From Gavia stellata (lineage: Eukaryota; Chordata; Aves; Gaviiformes; Gaviidae): 64,000 nt of DNA. The position numbers and the translations under genes were made by a program. This document shows positions 12,224-50,300 of this stretch, in pieces. The stretch covers positions 29,763,965 through 29,827,964 of the forward strand of contig NC_082602.1 of assembly GCF_030936135.1 (NCBI RefSeq), in the 5' to 3' direction. The number at the start of each line of letters is the position of its first letter. The stretch's first letter is position 1. Below the pieces are notes generated by a model. That model was not told where the DNA came from and searched no databases. It saw only the letters and a list, made by a program, of their open reading frames with translations.

Positions 12224-14753
12224 TGATGGGGTTACACCTTGGCTGTGTGTGGGGAGGAAGGGGGAAGCACAAGGCTTCTGCATAACCGGCTACTGCCCTG
12301 CTCGAGGCTCTGGCTTGTGGGATCCTGGGGAAAGGTCATCGGGACAAGTGGAGGATGTCTGCAGACAGCTGGAGAGGCTGCCAAGAGGCTTCGGAGAGTG
12401 TTCCCATCTCGGTTTCTTGGATTCTCTTCTCATTTCTTCCTCTTCAGCTCCCCTCCAGGAGGGAGCTGATGACACCAGGGGAGACAGAGGGCACAGCGGG
12501 TCAGGGCAAGGGGAGATCGTGAAAAGTAAAGAGAAAGATTCTTCATTGGAGGGCTGGAAAAGATAAAAAAGATGCCAATTATCTCGACCGAACTGTGAAA
12601 AGCTGCACCGGTGAAGCCTGACAGCTTGGGTGTGATAGGAGAAGGATGTCCTGCTGCCCCTGGGCTCAGCCCGGGAAGAGCCGAAGAAATGCTGAGCGCT
12701 AATGCTGAGCCCGAGGGAGGTCCTGGGGTAGTGGTTTTCATTTCCATGATAAAGCTGGAAGTTATCTTTGCCATCCTTTGATCTTCAAAGGACAGGAGGA
12801 AATTTCACACTTAGGGGAGGCCACCCCGGTGTCAGGTGAAGTTGCTGCAGCTTGTGAAAGTCGGTCAGACAGCATAAGGCCAGCAGCTTACCTGCCTTAC
12901 TGTGAAAATGCCTTGCAGAAAGGAGTCTGCCTTTTCCTGGGGCTGGTTTTGGTGCCCTGCTTATAAAATCACATTTGTTTGTGGATACGGAGGCTGCAGA
13001 CGGATGGCTCAAACGGGGAGTAAAATCTAGGCAATGTGATTGTGATGTGATTCTTCAGTTTGGATGAGTATTACCTTGTCGGATGGATGCAGTCAGCCAA
13101 AATCATGATTTTTATTCTAATCTAATTACAAATTCACCGCAGCCACCTCCTTCCAGGGTGCTAATGATGAGCAGAGGCAAGAGGAAAGGGATTTTTCAGT
13201 ATTTGAGGATGCTCTGTGGAAGTCGGATGTCCAGTCTGGCATCTCTGTCAACGTAATTTTGTTTGTACTGGCCACAAAGACTGAAAAAGCTGCCCAGAAA
13301 TGAGGCGGCACAGGTCGCAGACCCACGCAAGCTCTCTCTGCCCCTTGCCCCGCAGCCTGGCTCACCATGCATGCTGAGCACAGACATTCAGCCCCTTGTC
13401 TGCATCCACCCACCAATTCCCCCAGGGAGTCTCTGTGGCCCTCGGCTAGTCTGTGTCCTGGCACTGCTGGGAACCGGTTGCAAAATATCCCTTTGGTCAA
13501 TGATATCATCCAACCAGCAACACCTCCGGGGCTGAGACAGGCACCACCGCTTCCCCTCCGTCCCTCACCCACTCTTTCATAACAGCAAATAATCAGTCTT
13601 TCTGCGGACGCAGCTTCAGAGCAAGCAGCCAGTCCCATAGATGGGATGCATACATTTATGTCTGCATGGGTCTCTTACTGCCAAGACTGCGTTTACTGCT
13701 TGCTTGAACACAAGGAGATTCTTTGGAAGTAAAATTGACTGTTGTTAATTCACCTCCAGATCTCCCAGGCTCGCACTGCTGTCTGAGCTGGCGATCTTTC
13801 ACCTGGTGTTTGGGATTAGGCAGGTCTTCAGAGATCACCCTCACTTATGATTTATTTTGACGAGAACCAGTTGATCCTGTCCTCCCAGGGCTGTCCCCGA
13901 GCCCTGCTGGTGGATGGGCAGGTGCCCTCCCCCTCGAGAATGTCATGCAGCCCCCCAAAAGCAGCCACCCCCCAGCCCCGATGCTGGTGAGCTGGTGCTG
14001 ACCCAGCCCCACTCCAGGGCAGCCCCCACCGAAGCCAAGGGGTGCTGTGGGCTACCACCCTCATTGCTGGGGCAGCCACCAAGTGCAGTGGCTCTGCGGG
14101 ATCCAGTGTCCCTGATTTGCTTCTCCTTCACACCTGATCCACACAAGAACAGGTCTGGGGGTGCATCTGGGGATGCCCTCCAGCACGGCTGACCCCATAA
14201 ACAGCCCACTGCGGGGCTCTTCCCTTGTCTGGGGATTAAAAAAAGAAAAAACGCAGAGCAATAGTTTCTTTCACAAAACTTCCAAATGCAACAAAGCTCT
14301 TTGTTGCATCAGAGCAAAGAAAAACATAGATGGTTTCCACCCTTGGGCAGGATGCGGCCCCTCTGCCAGCCCAGCCCGCGCCGCCTGCCGGCACAGCTCC
14401 CAGCACGGCCCTGCCGCAGCACCCGGCTGCGTAATTCGTTTCGTGTGTGTGTGTGTGGTGGCTTGCTTTATAAAATTAGCGAACCAAGTGAAATTAATTC
14501 AACCACAACCACATTTTATTCATAGAGAGGCTCGGTTGAAAGACAATGAGCAGAACAACTGCTTTCCCTTAATAAACCTGTAGCAGATTCATTCATAATA
14601 AAATACATCTTTTTTAAAAGGGACCTCCTTCTATTGTTCATTTTATGCCATTGTTTTACCCTGCCACTCTCTTCTTGACAAGCATGTTAGCTTTCTTAAA
14701 ATATTGTTGGATTAATGGGTTTATGGATGAATACTTCACAGTCAACAATAATT

Positions 14754-14811
14754 ATTTATAAATATTACCATTTTAATACCATATTTATAAATATTACCAT
14801 TCAAAGGATCA
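14754..14811 (+). repeat. 29-bp tandem duplication, AT-rich
   Basis: The 19-base word ATTTATAAATATTACCATT occurs at 14754-14772 and again at 14783-14801, giving a 29-base period. It sits in an AT-rich island just upstream of the TATA-box candidate at 15031. It is probably replication slippage. Confidence 0.6.
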
Positions 14812-15030
14812 TAAAGATCAAGAGAAGCTTTCTTTTTATTTTTAAAAAGAAACTGCCTGACTGTTTTGAGTTGTTTAAAGTGAATAGAAACAGAGTCGGA
14901 AAAGAAAAAGCAAAAAAAGACTCCAGTGCTTTTCATGGTCAGCAAAGCACCCACCGTGAGGAAATATCGGGAGAGCTTGACAGGTCTTCTGGGGCCTGGC
15001 AGGACAGCTGCCCTTCCACCTCCAGCAGCT

Positions 15031-15037
15031 TATAAAA
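15031..15037 (+). promoter_or_regulatory. TATA box of a candidate unannotated transcription unit
   Basis: TATAAAA in GC-rich flanks (CAGCAGCT before, CGCATGG after), which makes a chance A/T run less likely than in AT-rich DNA. A start site would be expected around 15061-15066. A strong-Kozak ATG follows at 15093, inside the predicted transcript. No annotated gene is known here in other amniotes. Transcription is inferred only. Confidence 0.35.
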
Positions 15038-15092
15038 CGCATGGCAGCCGCCCCGCAGAGAAGAGCTAGTGATCTGCACGCTGTGCCCGGCA

Positions 15093-15185
15093 ATGGAGGC
15101 ATACGGCTACCCGCTGCCCGGCTGCCTCCCGGGGCTGGGCTGGCAGGAGCGACTCAGCCACTACTGCTCTGCTCTCCTCCTCTGA
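15093..15185 (+). CDS. Candidate 30-residue small ORF downstream of TATA box
   Basis: The ATG has G at -3 and G at +4, a strong start context. The frame opens with MEAYGYPLPGC, is Gly/Pro/Leu-rich and ends at TGA 15183-15185. It lies about 60 bases after the TATA box, so it would be the first ATG of the predicted transcript. A second ORF from ATG 15294 to TAG 15533 (79 codons, with a basic KKSKKR patch and a Thr/Pro-rich end) lies further along. I recognise neither product. They may be a micropeptide, a leader in a noncoding RNA, or chance. Confidence 0.2.
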   Translation: MEAYGYPLPGCLPGLGWQERLSHYCSALLL

Positions 15186-18100
15186 AAGGAGCTTAGGCCA
15201 GCAGCGTTGCATTGCTTCCAAATCACACGAACAAGTGTCGTTACCACCACTGATCGCACTTTTGCACTTTGCATATAGGTGTATAGATGCCTTATGGCGT
15301 ATCACCCCCCGACACCCACTGCGGTTGCGGGCAGGGAGCAGGGGTGTCTGCTGCCTGATGCAACATCGGCACCAGAGACAAAAAAGAGCAAGAAAAGGGT
15401 CTGCGCGTGGTGGGAACAGGGGCCTACCATTGCAACGCAGATACCACAGACTAACACTGTGCAGCCAGCATCTGAACCTGTAATTACATCCACCCCTTAT
15501 CAAACAGCGATTTTAAGGGTCTTGCAGGCTTAGGGCTTCCTCTTCCGAGTTTTTTGACAGGCAGTTGCTCACCAGCAAAGATAGAGGCATTTCTGCAGGT
15601 TTTGGTGAGGGGTCAGACTCTTGACTTGCAAGGCACAGGGGCGACTACTGGGCTTGAGAGCAAAAGAGCTCGGTAACTTTGCTCAAGAGAAAAAAATTTC
15701 TTGGAAAGGAAGCCTATGTGTGGCTGGCTTGCCTGTTTTTCAGAATGAGTGCTCCTTGTTCCTCGAAAGCCTGGTGGGTTGAGCGCACTGAGACCGATGT
15801 GCATGCCCAGGTCTGTCGAAAAAGGGCTGGTTTCTCTCACTTCACCTGCTAGAATCTCCACTGAATTCAAAGGCGAGAGAAAGATGCGCTATGGCCTTGC
15901 TGGCTTAGGATTTGTGCTTGACCTGGGTAGTTTAGGAGGAGAGGTAGTCTTGGCTGTCCCACAGTTACCCTGCTTGACCTTGGGCATGATACTTTCTCAC
16001 TGCCTTTGTTTTGCAAGCTGAAATTAGAATATCAGAATATCTGGCCGTGTGTTCAGAGTGCCAATTAAACACCGGTTTCTGCAGGGTCTAACCAAAGTGG
16101 CTAACCAAAGCCCAGGTCCCCGGTTTGCTCCTGAGATTCTGCTGCGACACCAACGTGAAGGAGAAGCGCCCCCAGCAGCGCTCTGCCTCCCCTGCCACTT
16201 GCTGCCGACTTGAAGTGATGAAGCACAAGTGATTGGTGCTGTGATGAGCCTCCTGATTTCTACAGTCATTTAAAGACGGCAGTAAACACCTCGGTGATTG
16301 CAGCCATTCATGAATGAAAGCAGTCTATACACATGTCGGTTCGCAACTGAAAGTGGTAATAGAAGAGGTTAAGAGTACACTTAAACCGCTTTTTTTTTTC
16401 CCCACAATACGTTTAACACGTTTATTCTAAGACAAATTTTACTATCTCAGAAAAAAAACCCTATAGACCTGAAATCCCATCTATATGTTCCCCTTAAGCT
16501 TCATGAAAGAAAAGCCTGGCGTATTTTTATGCCGATGAAGCCTAGATAAATTAGAACAGTGTTCCCACTTTCTCCTTTCTAATGCTACTGTTTAATTCTA
16601 GCATATTTATAGAAAAACACTACTTATAAAACAGGCCCATAGAAAAAAGCTCTGCAGCACCTACTGAAGCGAGGTGAACTCCACGAGTAGCAAGCGCTGA
16701 TCAAATGTTTGCAGGTTCTGAATAAAGCGTGCTGTTTTACTAGCTGCCAGCTTTCTGCGCTCCTACAGCCACAGCAGCTTGACAGAATAAAAATGACACA
16801 CGTCGCCCTTGGGCTGGGTGCATATTTTCAGCATGGACTACAAAACCAAAAGAGTAACAAAAAATATAACACCTACCCACCTACCCCACCCCTCCACTCC
16901 CTCAAATCCAAATCTCTAAAAACTATGTGACAAAACCTGTATGCAGGGACTTACAAATGTCTTTGAAACACTCTTCGAACTACACAATCATTTGTCACTT
17001 AATGAATATAGTTGTTATTTTTGCAAGCACGTCACACTGGTGGAGTGTTTTTTGATGAAATATCAGTGAGATACGATTTTATTCCTATGAATAAATATAA
17101 CCTGGTGTCTGTGCACATCTGTACACACACATAAGTCACCTCCAAACTGCAGGAGTATGATGTATATCCAAAGTCCTCAAGAGAGAATGAACACCTGGGG
17201 ATAAAAAAGATCCCAGGTCCTTATTTGTGCCTGTTCATAATACAGAGGGTGATGCACTTGTTGGTACACACCACAACAGCAAGCTGCCTGGGGCACCAGA
17301 CATGGACCAGCAGGTTGTGGGATGTCGGCTCTTAGAGCTTTGACTCGAGTCAGGGTTTTCAAGAGAACTTGGTGCACTCAGGCACAATAATGTCAGTGCA
17401 GGAGTCAAGAGAAAAGGCAAAATTTTCCTCGGGTGATGGACACCCTGGTGACTCTGAACCCCCTCTTTAGGGGAGGAGGATAAATCCTTGCTCTGGGAGT
17501 CTATGACTAACTGAAAATAAGTTTCTGAACTACAAAGGAAAGCTTGAAAACATGACTCAAGGCATCCTGTATCTCTAAAAGCAGAAGATAAAGAGGAATG
17601 AACTTTAAAACCTGTCAATTTAAAAATGTTTCTATGCCTATTACTGCCCTGAGAAACAGCGATGAGTAACACACAGGGTGGTCCTTTTACCCTTGGTCTT
17701 TAGCAGGAGGAGAAGGCTGTTAGTGAGGAGATATCCCAGCTGCTTGTTGCAACAAAACCTTCGCTGACGTGTTTCAGCAGAGGTCAGACTGCACTGCCCG
17801 CTGTGCGGTGCCAATGGTGTCTCAAAAGCATAAAACATACCGCTAAAACATACTCCCACCTGAGTGCATCACGGGGTGATTTTGAAAATTACAAGTTTAT
17901 CTCGAATATGTAAATCTGTGCAATTTATTTACATGTAAATATTAACACAAAAATAGATATAAATAATTCTTTTAACCAGGTATAGAGTTGGTTGAGTGTA
18001 TTGTGAGGAAAAGTGGGGAATTCGACTTCCCTTTATTTTCTAAACTCTCTTCTCCCCGCTGCCAGTGAGTCCCCTTGGATGGGCCAGGCAGCTGGGACCC

Positions 18101-18239
18101 AAAGTACTGGCATCTATAATTCACTCTGCCCAGAGAAAATGAAGAGTAAATTCCACTACACGAACCAATCCCAGAAAGATGTTTTGAGACTCACGTAAGG
18201 GTTTAAAATTCCCCGAAATCCTAAAATGAAAGGGATTTT

Positions 18240-18276
18240 CGCAAATGGAGAAAATGCAAACGCAAATGGAGAAAAT
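18240..18276 (+). repeat. 21-bp tandem duplication
   Basis: CGCAAATGGAGAAAAT occurs at 18240-18255 and 18261-18276. The spacer GCAAA makes a 21-base unit. Noncoding, probably slippage. Confidence 0.6.
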
Positions 18277-18400
18277 ATTTTATCCCCCAAGTGCCATTGA
18301 ACTGAGCTATTTAAAGTAAGAGCAGAACAGTCAGGCAGGACATTTTCATTCTGAATTTGTTTGTGGAACAATCATTAAATGCTTCAGTTTTTTAAAAAAA

Positions 18401-18422
18401 CTTAAGCACTGCTTAAGCACTG
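18401..18422 (+). repeat. Perfect 11-bp tandem duplication
   Basis: CTTAAGCACTG is repeated twice back to back. Noncoding and of no evident function. Confidence 0.6.
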
Positions 18423-19539
18423 TTTTCCGAAGAAACAATGACCCATTTCTGTAAAGATGCAGGTGAAATCTGTTATAATAGCCTCCTGATGGGCCTTTAG
18501 TAAAACTATTTCATTACAGGGCAGTTAAGAATGGTTGGGACTGGGGAGATTTTCCTGTTAAGCAAGGAAAGTAATTCATCCACCTATTATTCTAGGAGAG
18601 GCAGGAACTAGACCGTCTGTTTAAATCTAGTTTTTCTTAGTGTTAGGAGGATCAGTATAGGAATTCTATCGCGTGTATAGAAACGTTGGCTACAGCTGCA
18701 TTTTTGGAGTGTTGTCAAATTGAAAATTGCATTTTCTCTGAAACGTCGTGCCCCTACTGTTGTCACAATAACACCTGAAATTACTGTAACTGAAAGAGAT
18801 TATAAGAAAATTAATGTTTCTCTGCCTTAGTTTTGCTTATTTTGTGCGTTTGACAGCTCCTTCAAGGAGCTGAATAGTGGCTCTCTGGGAGATAAAGGCG
18901 TGGGTACAGACTCAAGCTAATCTTTCTGTTTTCCTGAGACTATTTCGCACCATTCCTGTTACTCAGCTCACCCTGGGCACGTACTTGGCTTCGCCCAGGC
19001 TTTTCGCGGCGGACGCAGAGCAGAGCTCGGCTCTCAGAGGCGCCGAGGCCTGCCAGGGCGCCTGGGCCCAGGGCTGCGGCACCTCGCACCTGCAGGCTGC
19101 TCCGCCCTGTCCGACGCGACTTGGTGAGGCCTCGCTGGCGGGACTGGAGTCGGCGTGGCGGGAACATAGAGCAAAACCGGACGTCAATCGGCTGAACATC
19201 GGAGAAGGGACTGACCCCCACGCCCGGCGGCCCTGTGCTCCCAGCCCTGCGCAGCCCCTGGGGCAGGCCGGGAGCCTCCGGCCTGGTGGGAGGGCTGGGC
19301 GAGGGGACATGCTGGGGCCCAGCCGCAGGCCCCGAAGCGGCTAATTCCTCTTTTTTTTTTAACCGTTGGTTTTTTTTTTTTTTTAAGATCCTCGAAGAAA
19401 AGACAGGATTTAAGATCAAAGTTTTATTTTGCGTTCTGGGTGAGCACTTTTACTGCCCCCCCCCCGGGCGGGCACGGCGTACACCGGGTTTCTCTCTGGG
19501 GTGAAACCTCCGCCGTGTCCCGCCCCCCGGCGCCCGGCA

Positions 19540-19553
19540 GCGCCCCCTGCAGG
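19540..19553 (-). promoter_or_regulatory. CTCF-like site in the SMC3 CpG island
   Basis: GCGCCCCCTGCAGG, read on the minus strand as CCTGCAGGGGGCGC, matches the CTCF core with one mismatch. It lies about 0.35 kb upstream of the likely SMC3 start. Known biology: CTCF halts cohesin, whose subunit this gene encodes. Occupancy is inferred only. Confidence 0.4.
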
Positions 19554-19888
19554 CACGCGGCGCCGCGCCCCCTCCCACCCCGCCACTTTCCCCCGCTCGG
19601 CTCACACTTGCCTTTGGCGCCCAACCCGCCCCTCAGGGGGAGAAACCACTTTTCCCAACTCTTTGGGGGGACCACAAGTGCGAGGGGAGGCAGTGTCAGC
19701 CTCCTTCTCTGCTTAAGAGCACCTTCAAAAAGGCCAGTGAGGCACTTTAGAAGCTGAAACAATGGGGAATCCCTACTGTCCCTTGCGATGTCCCTTCTCC
19801 GGCGGAGCAGGGGCGTGTTCTCTGCTCTGCTGCTCCCCCTCCACCGTGTGCTGAATGGTTCGCGCCGGGTCGGGTTGGGGGAGGCTCC

Positions 19889-19900
19889 GCCGCCATTTTG
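19889..19900 (+). promoter_or_regulatory. SMC3: YY1-like core promoter element of SMC3
   Basis: GCCGCCATTTTG matches the YY1 motif often found at or just after start sites of TATA-less promoters. It lies about 180 bases upstream of the SMC3 ATG, consistent with the first exon beginning near here. Confidence 0.5.
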
Positions 19901-20075
19901 TTTGCGTGAGGGGTGAGTGGGGCGCGGTGCTGGGAAGTCTGGAGGGGCGGGAGGAGGCAGCGGGGACGGAGACCCGGGGGTCACGCCGAGCACTCGTGCC
20001 GGGAAGAGACGGTGAGCGCGGGCTGAGCGACGGCAGGAGGCTCCGGGACGGGCGCTTCCCCCATCCTTTGCAGAC

Positions 20076-46939
<26,864 letters not shown>

Positions 46940-47375
46940 ACAAAATTGTACTTACTGCTTGTTTGGAAAATGTGTATAGTGCTATGTTTATGCCAGGGAC
47001 CTGTAAATTTAAAATATGAAGTATTTAGTCCTTGTTAAAAATAGTTTTTGAACATACATTTTAACCAAGACCCCAGAAGGCTTAGTTTCAAAGGAGCTTG
47101 AGTATCCATTTTGTCTCTGTTGCTGTATTTTATAAGATAATTGTTAATGTTACCTTTATACAGTACCTGTAGTTTGGAAATTTTATTCTCTTCCTTCAAA
47201 TCTTTTGTAAAGTGTTTGTTGCTGTTTTAAAGCTTTTCAGAAAGTGCTAGCTATTCCTTCTTAAGTATAATTTTATCATTTATATTGCCTCACATGGTTT
47301 TTTTAATGGCTTCAATTAAAACGATTGGTTTTATCGCTGTAACTTGTGTACATTAAATTTTTGATTTATATTGTC
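46940..47375 (+). other. SMC3: SMC3 3' UTR
   Basis: AT-rich, no repeats. Two ATTAAA variant poly(A) signals occur at 47315-47320 and 47352-47357. The second is followed by a T-rich stretch and is the likelier main end. A pyrimidine tract plus AG at 47371-47384 resembles a splice acceptor (see findings). Confidence 0.75.
47352..47357 (+). terminator. SMC3: Probable SMC3 poly(A) signal ATTAAA
   Basis: The commonest variant hexamer, with a U-rich downstream region at 47358-47382. A second ATTAAA lies 37 bases upstream, so cleavage may be heterogeneous. Confidence 0.55.
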
Positions 47376-50300
47376 TTTCTTTAGAGGATTCCACTGAGAT
47401 GGAGTAAATACTATTTGGTCATACTGCAGCTGCATATTTCAGAGTATGAGACAAAGCAATTCTTTCAAGCCATTCTTACTTCCCTTTTTCATCTTTTTTG
47501 CACGTTGCCAATGCCAGCAGAAGACTGCCCCAAATCTGTGCTTGTCCAATTTCATAGTGTTCTGGTTATTGAACTGAAAAAAATCTAAATATCAGAAGAT
47601 AGTGAGAAGTCTGAACAGACCCTAGACCCTAGTCCCCTCTTTTTTCCTGGAACCCTGGCCAGTGTAACAATTCCTCCATCATATCCCTTCAGCCTGAGAC
47701 ACCAGCATAACTTGAGCCAAGCAACAGTCACCAGTCAAAATGTGAATCTCTTCCTACTGTCTAGGCTTTTGGCAAAGGGGTATTGAATAATTTCATGTGT
47801 TATTCTGGGTAACTTAAGGTTTTACCATAAACCATATATTTCTTAAATAGCAAAGCAGTTGTAAAAAAACCAAAATCAGTTGGTGTTGCAATAGTATATA
47901 TATAAAAATAAAATAACCTTAAATAGTACCTTATGTAACTTTAAATAGTACAGTGAGAAACAGTGAATTTGTATATTGCATTTACTCTGTAGGGCACTTT
48001 CAATGAAGGAGAAGAATAAAGCTGTCTGATAGGTTTTCATCTGCAAGCACCCTTGCTCCCCACTGAGAACTTCAGGAAGTGCAGGAAAGGAGAGCGTGAA
48101 CTGATTGCAAGTCTCCTGAGCTGAGTGCTTATACTTGCCATGCAAGGCAGGGTAAGAGAAGAATAAGTTGGTATGGAGTAACTTCCCCAGGGAATGATAA
48201 TCATGTAGGAAATTACTACCTGCAGTAAGTCTAAGCCAGAAGGAGGAGGACATTGTATGTGACTTCAAGCTTTCTATAGTTCTAGGGAGTCACTAGCTAC
48301 GTAGTAGACTTCTCTGTGAAGAGAGGGTAGGGTACAAAACATGAAACAAACTCTTGAAGCTGAAGGTAACCCCAATGCCTCCAAAATTTTTAGCATGTGA
48401 ATAGACTTTCTGGAGAACCCTGAAGAATTTGAAATTTGTCCTCTGCATACAGAGTTCTGAATATGCATTTAGGGTGGCTACAGAGCACAGCATTCCTGAA
48501 TTACTCACAGGTGAAACAAGAGAGTTCAAAGTTCAGAGACAGAACTAGAGAACCTAGCCACGAATTCATATGTAAGGTTACTGATTTCATGCCGTTTGAT
48601 CCGGGGCATGTAAGGACAAACTGGAAGTGTCTGTAATCTATGACCATCAGATAGAGAACTTGGCTGTGGTAATAGCAGGTTGCACTCTCAGCTAACTTAC
48701 TAGGCTTGCCAGTGCTAGGGCTTGACAGTTGTTAGTTTGAATTTTGGAAGAGATAAGCAGTTCATAGGCCATGAAGCTAATTACTGTGCTTAGTAAGAAC
48801 TGTCATACTAAATCCATCTAAGACTGATCATGAATTTTACCAAATAATCTCATTAAAGTGGGAGTAGATTAGTAGAGCAGAGGTTTGGGGTTTTTTTTAT
48901 GCAGTGCTCAGCATAATAGAGCCTAAATGCAGCTGAATAACTTGAGTTATTTCAGCTGTGTTAGGAATTGTCCTCTGGGTTGAGTCTAGCATTAAGTTTG
49001 TTATTAAGCACAGTAGGAGAATGGGTAACTCTAGCAAGCTGGTGGAAACACAACTGAACACTGGGCTGATACTATGCAGGGTAAGAATAGACAAGCTTTT
49101 AGCTATCGCTTCAATTTCTTGTCCGCTAGAGACCAAGGTTTAGAACTACTTGCACAAAACTTGGGAGACTTATCAAGACTTTCAGAATCATTTTCAAGGT
49201 AAGTTTTTTGGGGGGGGGGGGGTGTTATATTTTTGTTTAAACCTAAATGACTACTAAACTTCAGTCTGTCCTTTAAAAGTGACATTTCTAGAGAGGCTAC
49301 TTTCTAAGTTGACACCTTGTTTTCTTGTGAGCATATCCGTTCCCACATGCTTGTTTTCGGTGCTGTGATGCCTCTGCTATTCAGCCACATAATGCAAGAG
49401 TGAAAATACTTAATGGCATCAGTTCCTTCATCTGGTTCTCTGAGTGCGTTACCAGTGATGCTGGCATGCATGGGACTGGAATGGGAAAGGCTGAAGTAAC
49501 TTACACAGCACCCCCTCCAGATGTCAAAGCACAGCTTTTGTGTGGTGCTGCAGATGCCCTCCAGCGAGCTTGGGTTGCTAAGTTAGAATTGAAGAGGCCC
49601 TCAAACAGGGGTGGAGTAAGGTAGATTATTTAGCAAAATGCATACCACCTTACTACAGTAGAAAATAAATTGCATGAGAGAGAACTGTGTGAAAGTAGGA
49701 AAACCAGAACCTCATCACTTTCTGTATGCTTTAAGGAAAGCTCTTGTACAAAGGAGGAAGAATTGTCTTGGAAAAAATGCCAGTACATACAACCTAAAGG
49801 AGGATTTTGGTTTTCCCAGCCTGGTTTTGGCCATGGTTAAGGTCAGGAGTGGCAGCAAAGTTTTCTTTGCTGTTTGCCCCCTATTGGTTTGCTTCAGATT
49901 GCTGCATAAATCTGAAGATGTGACAGAGCCATTGCAAAACGCAGTGATTGAAGTGATGGGTTTCCAAGGTGTACATGTTGTGTTCTGTTTGTGATGGTTC
50001 TTAGCTGGTCCACTCAACATCTTAGTTTACAAGTTGTCTTTTCTGTCTGCCAGTGCTTTAAATTCTTCCTTAATTTTAAGCTTTGTTGAGAGTTATTGTG
50101 TCTCTGAGTTTCTTCACAGATGTCCTGTTTTTTCCACCTGGAAGTTTAAGGCAGAATTCAGTGAAACTATACATTTGCTTTGAACTGTAGGACATTCCAG
50201 AAATTGTAGAAATCCTGGGTGCCCCATGGTGCGCCTGCTCTTTATGCCCAGGGAGCCTGGGCTTAGATGACTTGACTGGGCTTGACTGCAGGATCTACAT

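Larger units (their letters stand above)
6311..18990. other. DUSP5-SMC3 intergenic region
   Basis: About 12.7 kb without a recognised gene. The first 8 kb is GC-moderate and carries many open frames on both strands, the longest 205 codons at 7165-7782 (+) and 170 codons at 13126-13638 (-). None has recognisable domains. Defined content: a 17-base T run at 10689-10705, an inverted-repeat element at 10830-10908, a diverged local duplication at 11965-12223, a short GT repeat at 14443-14457, a TATA-box promoter candidate at 15031 and small tandem duplications at 14754, 18240 and 18401. The stretch 16270-18900 is AT-rich and may hold regulatory elements of either gene. In other amniotes no protein-coding gene lies here. 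Confidence 0.75.

Noticed and set aside
13126..13638. 170-codon minus-strand open frame
   Set aside because: No recognisable domain. Other frames are open on the plus strand over the same bases, so it is most likely chance.
20010..20074. Possible mini-intron in the SMC3 5' UTR (GTGAGC to TTTGCAG)
   Set aside because: Both sites look plausible, but about 65 bases is very short for a vertebrate intron and the known gene structure does not need it.
49400..49994. Open frames of 74 and 106 codons at 49400-49624 and 49674-49994
   Set aside because: No domain, no splice or poly(A) context, and opposite-strand frames are also open. Treated as chance.
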